Positions 33,601 through 44,416 of a stretch of DNA of 64,000 nucleotides are shown piece after piece; the stretch's first letter is position 1, and every line of letters starts with the position of its first letter. The notes below the pieces were generated by a model that was given only the letters and a program-made list of their open reading frames with translations, made no database searches and was not told the DNA's origin. Position numbers and translations under genes: made by a program. This DNA comes from Caenorhabditis elegans (Eukaryota > Nematoda > Chromadorea > Rhabditida > Rhabditidae), in assembly GCF_000002985.6 (NCBI RefSeq), contig NC_003280.10, forward strand, positions 7,436,501-7,500,500. The letters are read 5' to 3'.

Positions 33601-35244
33601 CTAAATTATTGTAGGAATCTACTGGGTCCTTGTTCAAATTGCCTAGGTTCCGAGCGGAATTCTGAAAGTGAGCTGAAATGCTTCCATTGTGAAGAAACAA
33701 AACAAGTGATATTATTATTTATTAAATACTATTTTCAACTATCTCGTGTCCCGAAAGGTAAACAAGATTTTCGTTCATTTCTACTTTATTTTAAGAATAT
33801 ATAATTTTTAAATTCAAAAGTATACTTGGAACAGTTTGTATTGCTTTGAAGGTACGTACGCAGATATTGGGTTTCAGATAGTGGCCGCGAGAAATTATTT
33901 TCTAGCCCTCGTTAAACACACATATCAGTAAAAAATTTCCAAAATATTCTGTTACTTTTTTGCAGCCGTTTAAAAGCTACAGTAACACCGTTAGGACCTT
34001 TACTTAAAAAATCACAGTCTGGTCCTGAACGCTGATATTAAACAAAAGAAAAAAGTCGAAACCCCCTTTAAGTATGTAAAAAAATTAATTTTTAGTAATA
34101 TCCTAATTTGAATTACCGCGCTTATTAAACCCCGCCCCCTTCTTACGTGTCCTACACGCAGCCACGGTACAAGCTTAATTTGTGCTTTATGCATTTTTTG
34201 ATTTTCTTTCTCTTTTTTTTTTAAATTTTTTCGAGAAACAAGTTTCAATTTAACTTCTCGCGTACGAAACATCTGCAAATAAATAGAATAACTAAAAAGT
34301 GCGGTATTTCAAATTAGGAAATTATCTAAAATTGAGATCAAGCCAAAATCAACCGAATTAAGGATTTTTGTTATCTTTTGTTGTATTTGTTGTCGATTCT
34401 GCCCCTTACGGAGCTATCCCGACAACCTTTACAGTACTCTAATATTGGTTCCACATTGAATAGCCCACTATTCTTAACCAATATTAGAACTGTCGAATAT
34501 TCCTCCAGTTATTATCTCTTTATTACATTTTGTTCCATTCAAATCCGTTCAGTATTCGCTGAGATATCAATCACCTCATAAATATTCGTATTCAAATCGC
34601 GCGCCACCAGCCTACAGTAGCGCCTTCACGGCGAGACCCCACTGCGTCTCTAACTACTTGGCGCCGTGCCAACTCCACCGCCACCCGCGAGTTAACAACT
34701 TGTTTGTCGACGAATTGGTGAAATACGATGCTGATGATATGTTGTTGATGCCGTAATTATTATCAAAATACTTCTAATCTCTATCAATACCAACATCCAC
34801 AACATATCACACCATCTATATCCACATGCTTCATTTTCCCAGCGCGTAGCGATACCCACTACGTTAGAATTATATCTTAAACCCTATTTGAATTATATCT
34901 TCCTTAATTGACCCACTATTACCTTCGTATTGATTGAGAGGGTTTTTACACCAACACCAAGGAACTTTAATACCATCTTCTATTGTTCTTTACTGTATTT
35001 CCCTCCTTTTACTTGTTTTATTCTATTTAGAGTCCTGCGTGACCCACACGGGCGCGGTTGTATAATAAATAGGTTTTTGAGTAATCACTTGTTCGTCTTA
35101 TTCCGTTCTTACACATAATTCAGATGATTTACTGGGACACACGGGGAGAGAGGGCGAGGTACTGGAGACGTGATCGACACCGACTACATACATTCTACAC
35201 GGCCTCAACAGTATTTGAGCATTCATATATTAACGTGAGATACC

Positions 35245-35600
35245 CATTGGCGCTATTATGCTATGAGAATACGTATTCCGCAACACATTTGACGCGCAAA
35301 ATATCTAGTAGCGAAAACTACAGTAATTCGTTAAAAGACTACTGTAGTGTCGATTTACTGGCTAGTTTTTGAAATATAAATTAAAACAAATTTTTTACTG
35401 ATCATTGATTTATCAATAGAGTATTAAAATTTAGAAAAAAATGAGAAAATTCATTTCAAAAATCGAGATCCCGTAGATCGACACAAGCTCTACAGTAGTC
35501 ATTAGAAGAGTTACTGTAGTTTTCGCTACAAGATATTTTGCGCGTCAAATATGTTGTGGAATATGCATTCTCAGAGTTTTGTGTTGCCGTAATACTCCAC
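35245..35600. mobile_element. Foldback MITE (TGACGCGCAAAATATCT family)
   Basis: GAGAATACGTATTCCGCAAC...TTTGACGCGCAAAATATCT...GTAGCGAAAACTACAGTAA on the left is matched in inverse order at 35500-35580. This core is a familiar dispersed C. elegans palindromic repeat. It ends some 50 bp upstream of the small gene at 35652, so it may lie in that gene's promoter. Confidence 0.75.
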
Positions 35601-35651
35601 CTTCATTGAAATGTGTGGTATGGTGATAATCGTAAGATAATTATTGTAGAA

Positions 35652-36008
35652 ATGTCTCAAGAGCGTGTTCACATCATACCTAGACCGCCGCCTGGATACC
35701 AAACTGTGGTAAAAATCAGAAAACGATTTCAAGACAATCCTATGTCATTGGAACTTTCAATCTCGGAAGAACCAATCGACTCACAAGTTTTGGATGTAAG
35801 TTTTGCATGCCTCAGATACTCCGTTTAAACACTTAGAAATTCTTTTTTATGATCAATACCCTCAAAACAAAAACCAAACTTTCGCTAACAAGTGTATTTA
35901 TCTAATCTACATAAGATTCCAATTTAGGTCAACACGTCGTCGTCCACCATCACTGCTCGTTGCCCGAGTCCGCGTGTTGGATCAGTGGCTCGACCAACAC
36001 GAACATGA
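35652..36008 (+). CDS. Small protein of unknown function (74 aa)
   Basis: Two exons, 35652-35795 and 35928-36008, with GTAAGT donor and TTTAG acceptor, join in phase 0 to 74 residues. The first exon gives MSQERVHIIPRPPPGYQTVV and a mixed-charge region ending DSQVLD; the second is Ser/Thr/Arg-rich (RCPSPRVGSVARPTRT). The sequence TAATTATTGTAG immediately before AAATG is a good trans-splice acceptor, supporting this start. AATAAA follows near 36070. No signal peptide, membrane segment or known domain. Probably an intracellular small adaptor or disordered protein; function not recognised. Confidence 0.6.
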
Positions 36009-36647
36009 AGACGTCCAAAGCAGTTGATCATGGATCCAAGCCGGAAAAAATATGAAATCGCATAATGTTAATAAAAATTGAGTTATTTGTACTGTGTTGT
36101 GACATTTATTTATTTTCGGCCTTGAGCACTTATTTCATATATGTCGTTTCTACTTCGCTTTGCCTTTTGGAAGATGGTCAATGCCAATTGGAATGTGCAT
36201 GCATTTGAGTATATGAACAAAACGGTGGTTTCAATTGGAGAACTGCTTCTTCTTCTATAAATCATCATTATGCAAAACATTGAAAATTAATGGGATGCGG
36301 AAAGAGAAATCAAGGGGGTGAAACGGAAGGATTTAAATTACAAGTTAACTCCGCGACTAATCAAATAATAATTGAAAATCCTCCGAGAAGAAAATCGATC
36401 ATGATTAGTATAAAATGTGTTAGAAGTGAGATGGAGTGTTTTGGGGACTACAAGAAAAATGGAATAAGTATCACAGGATTTGGATACACGAATAAGCGTT
36501 GAGAATGTCTAAAGAGAGACTAGTAAAAATGGATGCATTCTACAAAAAAAAGGTTAAAAGTGGGTGATTGCACATTGTAATGAAATATATGGAAATCTCT
36601 TAGGAAAATGGGCAACAGAAAAATGTTTCAATTTGGATCGAAAGGTT
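36009..36647. other. Intergenic region, convergent 3' ends
   Basis: Contains the poly(A) signal of the 74-aa gene and, at its right end, the 3' UTR of aka-1. The open frame at 36290 (about 70 codons) has no supporting splice sites and is not called. Confidence 0.5.
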
Positions 36648-39600
36648 TCAGATTGGAAGAGCTCTTGTAGACACAATTGAGAGTACGAATTCGACTTCAA
36701 AACCATTTGGAACATACTCTACCATATTGTACAACATTGGAATAAGCTGAAAATCAATGGGTTCTGGTCTGAGCATAAATTAAAAATATACCTGATCAAG
36801 ACTTTGCTTGTATTTGTCATTTTCGGCTTCTAACCCGAGCCATTTCGAAACATCGTACTCGAACTCATACGGCGAAACGAATAAACGAATAGAAACGCTT
36901 CTGAAAATATCAGAAATCACGGAACAAGTTTTTTGTCTCAAAATTCTTACCCAATACCAGCACAAATTAAATGTTGAATATGTGGCTCAAGCATTGCAAC
37001 GCATTCCCTCGCAGCAATTTCAATCATTCTGAAAATAGAAGAACATAGTTTAAAATAAAATATTACTGATTACCCATAAATTTTAGGTTCTTCCTCAGGC
37101 TGAAGTCTACCATCACCGAGATTATAAACATGTGACATTCTGATTCCATAATCATTTATTCCCTGAACTTGTAGAACTTGCGTCAGAGCTCTTTCGAGAG
37201 ACAATCCATATTGAAATTTGTTCTGAAAATTGGAATTGAATGAATATTTGAACATGAGATCCAGATCCTTACAATGAGATAGAGGCCGTCTATCTGCGAT
37301 TTTGGATAATAATCACTGTCTGTACAAATCCAGTTACCGTCTTCGACAAACTCGACACGAAATTCCATATCTTTAGATGATTCAACTGCATCGTTTCCAT
37401 CGTTAATTGCATTTAAAATAGTTTCCAATCGCTCGCTTTGAAGTCTTACAGCAACACCATCCTCAACAACATTTACTTGAAGTGAACTGACTTTCGATCC
37501 ACCATCGAGAATTACAAATGATGCACTTGTAGCTACAAAAACGAAATTTAAGAACTTTTCTTATTAGTAAGAAACTTACATTCTCTTTGTCCAATATTTT
37601 TGGCAAACACTTGAGTCGAATAAAGCCCTGGGTCAGTTTCCTCACAAACCTTAAGCAATGAAATTATTCCGATAGTAAATTATAAAAATCCTCTTACAAG
37701 TACACTATCATCTTCGCAATGCAAATCACAACTCCAAGCGACCATTGAACGACTAAAGTTTAGAACATCTTTTAACTGAAAACAATTTTTTAAAATATTT
37801 TTCAAACTTTTGCTAATAAACCTCTTTAATTGCCGATTTTGGAATTCTGATTACAGTTTTATCATTTGTCAACGAGACTGTACATCCAGAAATGTGACGC
37901 ATTCTATAAGACCAAGACCGGAAGTCAGTGAACACCTTCAATACAGTTCCGGATACATCAGTGCTGTATGTAGATTCACGGCCAATACTATTGACAAACG
38001 GTGTTGGGAATACTGAAATTTTTAAAAATTATAAAATTATATAAACAAAAATATCAATGTTACTTACCATTGAACTTCTCGCCGAGTTTATACAATAAAC
38101 GATTAGGAAGAGCTGTCGCCCAATTGAGTTCATCATCGTGCAGGAAACAAGCAATCAGAAATGGATTTGTGGGAATTCGCATATTCTTGAGACCAACTTG
38201 TACAGTAGGCCGGAAAAACATAATGTGTTTAGTTAATGGATAAGTTGGATCTGTAACAGAATGCACACGCATCAGACGATTTTCAACCTTTCTGACACCA
38301 GCGTATTCATGTTCGGTGGATTGAGTGTAGATCTGTAATGCAAGCGAATTTATTTTAATTTTATAGTGATTTTTTGTTGATTAATTCTGGTTTTAATTCC
38401 TAAACCAATTAGCTAACTTTTATAAAAAATATAGCGTCTTTTTTGAGGCAGCGTTTAGAGTTTTTTTAAAAATTAAAATTGTTTTTCAGTAAAAAAGTTA
38501 TTTTTCGCATTAGAAAGGGATAAAAAATTCTGATTAACCCAAAAACTGATAAATTTTATATTTCTTTCACAAAACTACATTCGAATTTATAAAAAAGGTG
38601 CAAGAGGCACCACGTTTTCAAGATCTGTTCAAAAACAAGATCTACGAAAACAAGATCCACCAAAACAAGATCTACATTTTCAAGATCTACCAAAACAAGA
38701 TCTACGTTTTCAGGATCTGGCACCGTGCCAACTGCGATTTTCTCGAAGAAAACGAAACAACGATGCTCCGATGTTACGCGTCGCGTGTTGTTTAGCGTTC
38801 AAACGAATATTTTTTGAAATTTTCTTCTAGAATTTACGCTTAGCAACACGCGACGCGTACGCGCGCGTAGAGAAAACCGCAGTTGGCACGGTGCCAGATC
38901 CTGAAAACGTAGATCTTGTTTTGGTAGATCTTGAAAATGTAGATCTTGTTTTGGTGGATCTTGTTTTCGTAGATCTTGTTTTTGAACAGATCTTGAAAAC
39001 GTGGTGCCTCAGGTGCAATTTTGATGAAGAAGCTTAGGTTTTTCAAAATAACGCTACAATCTTACAAAATTTTTCATTTCCGCTTCGTATTTTTTTATTT
39101 TTTCGTTTTCGAAATTTAGATCATGCAAATAATAATACTCACCAATGATATACGATGTAGAACTGGGAGAGGTAAAACTACCAATGCAGATTTTTCATCA
39201 AGTTCGGGTTCTTCTGCATCAACTTTTTGTTTTTCTTGATCGTTCAAAGTCCATGAAAACATCAATTCGTCGAGTCCAATTTGAGCGAAACCTTGCGTTG
39301 ATACAGCCCAGACGAGACCGAAGTTAGGATCTGGAAAAATAAACCTTATTTGCAAAAAAAAACATTAAAATGTATTCTTACTGTTAAAAATTTGTACAGT
39401 GCAATTCAAATTTTTTTTGAGAACGACAGTGACGACGGAAAAATTGCAAAGTGTTTCAAGAACAGTGGATGCGTCTTCGAATTTCGGATGTTCACAATCA
39501 GGTTTCACAATTAATAATTTAGTTATTCCTTCTTTCGGAAGTGCACAAGCCAGTTCATCCTCCATCCGTAATTCTGCTATTCTTCTGACTACTGATGTCC

Positions 39601-42032
39601 GTTTCCTTGACTTCTAAAACCATTCGTTCATTGGCATAATCTAACATAATTCACAAACCTTTTTTGGTTTAAGTGCAGTTGATCGTTCTTCTTCTGGATT
39701 TCCTTCATCGGCAGGTGCACCTGGACGGACTCCATCCCTAAACATTACCGATCTTCTTGAAGAATCTGACACATTTCCCGATGTCGAGTGAGCTTGACTA
39801 CTTGTTGATGCACCATCTTCTTCATTAACATGTACCGTCGGTTTGGTTTTCAGTACACCGCGAGGAATTGAGGTGGAAGCAGCTGGAATAGAACTGATCG
39901 TTTCATCTCCACTCAACCCATTTTCAGAAGCGATTGATTCTCTCCGTCTCTGTTCATCTTGCTCATGGGTTTCAATTCTGGCAAGCATTGCAGAACATGG
40001 TTTACATACTCGCACAGCTTGCAGCTTTTTGCCTTCTTCTTGAAGATATTCCAGGAAAGCTTTTTCGTTGCAACAAGAACCACAGAGAACGCGTCCGCAT
40101 GCACGACAGTGATGGCGTCTAGTAATAATTGTGAACCTGAAAAAAATACAAACTAGAGGCCTATTCCTAATAAATTATTGCCTTGTATTGCACAGCATAC
40201 AATTTGGGCATTCAGAATCTGGAATCCAATACGGTGATGTTTTTCCGAGTTGTAATTCTGATTCGGTGAGTCTCCTTTCTCTTCGTGGCGTTGCTGATTC
40301 GTCTGAGTCAGACTCGTGAAGAACGTGAATGGTGGCTATGGAAGACTGAAACAATTGAAATTATTCTGGATGTATATTTGTGTACAAACATCAAAGCGTG
40401 GACGATTCTCAGTATTTTCCTCGTCGTTCTCCTCGATTGAGGAATCCGTGTTTTCATTGACAGCATCTACTACTGTGCATTCATCTTCAACATGTTCAAC
40501 ATTTTCTAACACTTCTTCGTTGTTTACTGATGCTTCTGATTGAGAACCTTCATCGGGAAACTGTAAAAAGTAATTAATTAAATCTACTTAATAAACACTC
40601 TTGACTAACTTCATCTGAATTTTTATTTGTTGATGAGTCGGCAGTTTCTGGTGACAATGTTTCCTGATCTTCAGTTTCCAAGTGAATCTCCGAATCATCT
40701 ACGACTGATTGCTCAGCAACTAAATGTGCAGTCGAGGCTTCATTCATTTTCTCATTCACAAAAGAAGATTCAGAACCATTCTCGATTACAACATCAGATT
40801 CTAAATGGTCTTCGATATTCTCAAGAACAGTTCCGCTGGTTGAGTTAGACTCTGGAACATCTTCTGACTCATTTTGCACAATCGCCTCAGAGTTTTCAAT
40901 AAATTCAACATCGATTTTCTCGTTTTGAAGGTTCTTCTCTGTTTCCGAAGAGCTTTGTGTCGGTTCTTCACTAGCTTCATTTTCTTCCGCTACAGATTGC
41001 ATTCGTTCTTTCTTAGAAGAATTTTCCGGCTCAGAAAGATAATTGTGATTATCTGCGTTGAAAGAATTAAGAGAAGAATGAGTACTATCGAGACTCATTG
41101 CAAATACATCGGGCACTGAATCATTTGCTTCGTAAAATTCTTTAACAGCAGGATCATAATGCATTTTCCGATGATTCAAAGCCTCGGAAATTACCAGTTC
41201 GGAGAAACGATCAGCAAATTGATAAAGTGCTGATTCATTTGCTGACTCTTCGATGGAATCACGTCCTCCTTCCTCTCTCGCAGGTTTATCTTTCAAACTC
41301 GACTTATCGACGCTCTCGTCATTTAGGTATGCCAGCATATCTTCCATTTCGGTATCTAAATCGAGATTTGGTTTTGATATTGTGGCAGTAGGCTCCGTGT
41401 CTCTTGCAGTGGCGTTGAGATTTGAAATAATTTGTGTTTCCGGAACAAGAGTATCCTGAAAAATTATATTTATAATTTATTTCCGTTTATAATAAATTAC
41501 ATACCTCTTCTACTTCTGATACTTCTTCAGGTTCTGGTTCTGGCTCAGACTCTGGTTCTGATTCTTGAGAAAATTTTTGTGTTATGACTTTTTTGGAAGG
41601 ATCGAAATTTGTCGCGTCGGAATAATTATGAACAGATTTGAGCTTGTGAGCAATTTCTTGACGTGCCGAAACTTCATTCTCTTTTCCTATATTTCTTTCA
41701 TCTGAATTAGGCGGAAAACTTGATTTAGTTTGAAATGTGTTTGGAAGCTGTGAAGTGTCAATATTGATGTTGCCCTGGAAACAAATGTGTAATTGTAAGA
41801 TAAAACAAGTGCAGGGAGATCTTACTTCCATCTGTTCATTCATATCCTCACTAATCACAAATTTTGAAACGGTTACGACAGTTCTTGGAGCCGGATTGTG
41901 TTTTATGCCACGTGGTTGCATTCCTATCGATGTTGGTGGCAAGAGAGGTTTTGATTGAACACTGCAACATTTCTTGACCAAGTCTGACTCCATTTCGTCG
42001 AGAAGGTCGTCCATGTCAGGTACTTCCTCCAT
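36648..42032 (-). CDS. aka-1: AKA-1, FYVE-domain A-kinase anchor protein (SARA-like C-terminus)
   Basis: Large multi-exon gene from ATG 42032 to TGA 36648, about 1,280 codons in my reconstruction, close to the size I recall for C. elegans AKAP(CE), which tethers the PKA regulatory subunit. Exons traced include 42032-41826, 41774-41505, 41455-40610, 40560-40390, 40345-40182, 40136-39659, and at the end 36900-36792 and 36746-36648. The N-terminal 500 residues are acidic and low complexity and should hold the amphipathic PKA-binding region. A FYVE finger follows (WIPD, RRHHCRACG, RVCKPC, about residues 535-605), predicted to bind PI3P on endosomes. The C-terminal half (for example PFLIACFLHDDELNWATALP) matches the SARA/endofin C-terminal domain. 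The FYVE coding sequence is split by a GC-AG intron. A hAT-type MITE sits in an intron (38604-39010). Divergent from ubc-6. Confidence 0.88.
38604..39010. mobile_element. hAT-type MITE in an aka-1 intron
   Basis: A 407-bp foldback with ends GAGGCACCACGTTTTCAAGA and the inverse, flanked by a perfect 8-bp duplication AGGTGCAA (38596-38603 and 39011-39018), diagnostic of hAT transposition. Inside each arm is a run of AAAACAAGATCTAC units; the centre contains inverted CGCGTCGCGTGTTG. No coding capacity. Confidence 0.9.
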
Positions 42033-42774
42033 TGTGACTGCAAGAATATTATTGAAAAAATAACACGGATATTCAAGTCAATGTTAAAATCATTATGAAA
42101 CCGAAAAAATTGTCGTATGAAAGTTCATGCGGAGGAAAATGTTTTTGCGAAGAGAAAATCAATATCCAGCGTTTTAGAAATATGATTTAAGCAAGGATAG
42201 CGTTTTAGGAATTTCTTCAGAATTAAAAACGGACAGAAAATCGTGTAAAGACTACTTTTACGACGCGGAAGTCTTGTCAACAAGAGAGAAAAGAAAATGC
42301 GATCAAGTGGTCGGTTGTCCGCAATTTGGCGTGACGGTGTCTTCTAAAAAGAATGTGTGCAATTTGACGTGACGGTGAACATTCTTTTCAGCTGACGTGA
42401 GACCCGAAGAACTCGGGGGATGTCCAACTGGGGGGATTACCAACTCGGGGGATTGGCCCGCCCACAGAACCGTGGCTTGCAATACGCCCATTTCTGCAAC
42501 TGCCGCACGGTTTTAAAACTGTATTTTTCTCAATAGAGCGAGAATTAACAAGAAAAAAATGATTTTAAAACCGTGCGGCAGTTGCAGAAATGGGCGTATT
42601 GCAAGCCACGGTTCTGTGGGCGGGGCCAATCCCCCGAGTTGGTAATACCCCCAATTGGACATCCCCCGAGTTCTTCGGGTCTCGCTGACGTTGGTTTCGG
42701 TTTTCCAGTTTTTTTCTCATTTCCGTCTTCATTTATTGTCATTTGACTGAAAGTACGAGAATTTAGAGAATAAA
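42033..42774. promoter_or_regulatory. Divergent aka-1 / ubc-6 intergenic region
   Basis: A 742-bp spacer that must hold both promoters. Its central third is a MITE (42399-42683). Between the MITE and ubc-6 only about 90 bp remain, so the basal promoter of ubc-6 must be very compact or use the MITE. Confidence 0.55.
42399..42683. mobile_element. hAT-type MITE between aka-1 and ubc-6
   Basis: A 285-bp near-perfect hairpin starting GAGACCCGAAGAACTCGGGG and ending with the inverse, flanked by the 8-bp duplication GCTGACGT (42391-42398, 42684-42691). Stem sequences TTGCAAGCCACGGTTCTGTG and GGGCGGGGCCAATCC resemble those of the MITE nested in the palindrome arms. Confidence 0.9.
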
Positions 42775-44008
42775 ATGAGTGAGCAGTACAACACTAAAAA
42801 TGCCGGTGAGTCTTTTCAAATTTAGCAACTAAAACAAACGAGTTTGTTTTAAACAAAAGTTCTGATAAACCGATTAAAATGTTTTCCGTTACAGGTGTGC
42901 GGAGGCTCATGAAGGAAGCCATGGAACTGCGACAGCCAACGGAAATGTATCATGCACAACCAATGGAAGACAATCTTTTTGAATGGCACTTCACGATTCG
43001 TGGTACTCTCGGGACTGACTTTGAAGGCGGAATTTATCATGGTAGAATTATATTTCCAGCAGATTACCCGATGAAACCGCCAAATTTGATACTTCTTACG
43101 GTATGTTCAGTTTATTCCTTGCAATTACATAGTCTACACAATTTTTCATTACAGCCTAATGGACGATTTGAGCTAAATAAGAAAGTATGCCTTTCGATTT
43201 CGGGATATCACCCAGAAACGTGGCTACCATCTTGGAGCAGTAAGTTTTACAATGGTCTATTCATTTTAAGACTTTTTAATACATTTTGCAGTTCGTACAG
43301 CTCTTCTCGCGTTGATTGGATTCCTGCCAAGTACCCCAGGAGGCGCGCTTGGTAGTTTGGATTATCCTCCCAAAGAGCGCCAGCGTTTAGCCAAATTGTG
43401 AGTCTCATTTTTTATTTGTTTTTAATCAAGTAGCGTATTTATAGGAGCTGTGAGTGGAAATGTAAAGAATGCGGATGTGTCATGAAAACTGCGCTTCTTC
43501 CGATAACTGAAGATGGACAATTAAAACAAACCGAAGAAGCGAAAACTCTTGCTGCCCAACTCAAGTTTCAAGATGAATCTGTTGTTAAAAAAGAAGTTGA
43601 AGCAGCCAACAATCAAAAGAACCCGACAGAAACAGAGCCAAGTGAAGAAACAAGCTCGGTCCCAACAGAAAATGTCGAAGAATCAGAAGAAGATGCAGAT
43701 GAGAGAGAAGAAGGTACTACTGTTAATGTCAATTCATCAGAAGTACCAGATGTCGCACAACCTGCTGTCCAACCCATTCGAGGTACTTGAATTGAAACAT
43801 TTTGTCTTGAAAATAATTTATATTTTCAGATCCACAACCTCTGGTATTCCAACACCACGCTCCCCGCTTGGCATCAACAAACTTTGACTATACCCTTCTA
43901 TACAAGATTCCAGTTATCGCTTTGTGTTTCGCTATTTTCTTCACACTATTGGCTCGTCGCTTCCTTGTCGATAATCTAACTTCACCAAAAGACGGTTCCG
44001 AGTTGTAA
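42775..44008 (+). CDS. ubc-6: UBC-6, tail-anchored ER ubiquitin-conjugating enzyme (UBE2J1 type, 314 aa)
   Basis: E2 enzyme of ER-associated degradation, transferring ubiquitin to misfolded ER proteins with HRD-type ligases. Six exons: 42775-42805, 42895-43100, 43155-43239, 43292-43397, 43445-43782 and 43830-44008; frames close to 314 residues. The UBC fold occupies residues 10-170 with the block EMYHAQPMEDNLFEWHFTIR and active-site Cys91 in KKVCLSISGYHPETW, the same position as in human UBE2J1. The UBE2J1-type segment GSLDYPPKERQRLAKL distinguishes it from UBE2J2. An acidic linker follows, then a single C-terminal membrane anchor (IPVIALCFAIFFTLL) facing the ER lumen. ATG follows AATAAA-rich leader closely. 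I use ubc-6 because it adjoins aka-1 and cah-2. Confidence 0.9.
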
Positions 44009-44416
44009 ATACATGTATAATATTATTCAATCCCGTTGTACTTTTTCCATTTTCTAAAATCAAACTTCGTGCAATCACTTGCCAGTTATTTCTTGGCTCT
44101 CTCCTCTCAGTTAGTATTTAGATTCTAATGAAATTATCACAAAATATTTGAGTATCTTTCTTTGTGATTCTTATTTCTTGAGTTCTTTTTTATTCATAAA
44201 ATTGGTTTTAACTATTTGTTCAGTCAAAAAATATCACAAAATTCTACAGAAAGAGAGTCAAACACTTCATTTAAAATCGAACCCGTATTTTATAGTTCCA
44301 AAGTGTCATTAAATACAGAAATACACAGATCAATAGTTAAATCTTTCGGAGAAAGAATGAGCAAGAACGCGAAGTTTTTCAAAGTGAAAGAAGAGTAGAG
44401 AATGTACAGTAATTTA
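44009..44416. other. Convergent 3' intergenic region ubc-6 / cah-2
   Basis: Holds the 3' UTRs of both genes. A 60-codon open frame at 44216 lacks any supporting feature. Confidence 0.5.

Larger units (their letters stand above)
26176..35240. other. Nine-kilobase gene-poor block
   Basis: Apart from the two MITE-like elements listed separately (27530-27782, 30505-30630), no supportable gene was found. Open frames are short and without splice context. It contains a CA run (28156-28175), AT-rich low complexity, scattered CTACAGTA-type motifs (32160-32230) and a GC-richer stretch at 34600-34700. It probably includes upstream introns, the missing 5' exon and the promoter of the minus-strand GPCR. 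Confidence 0.5.
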
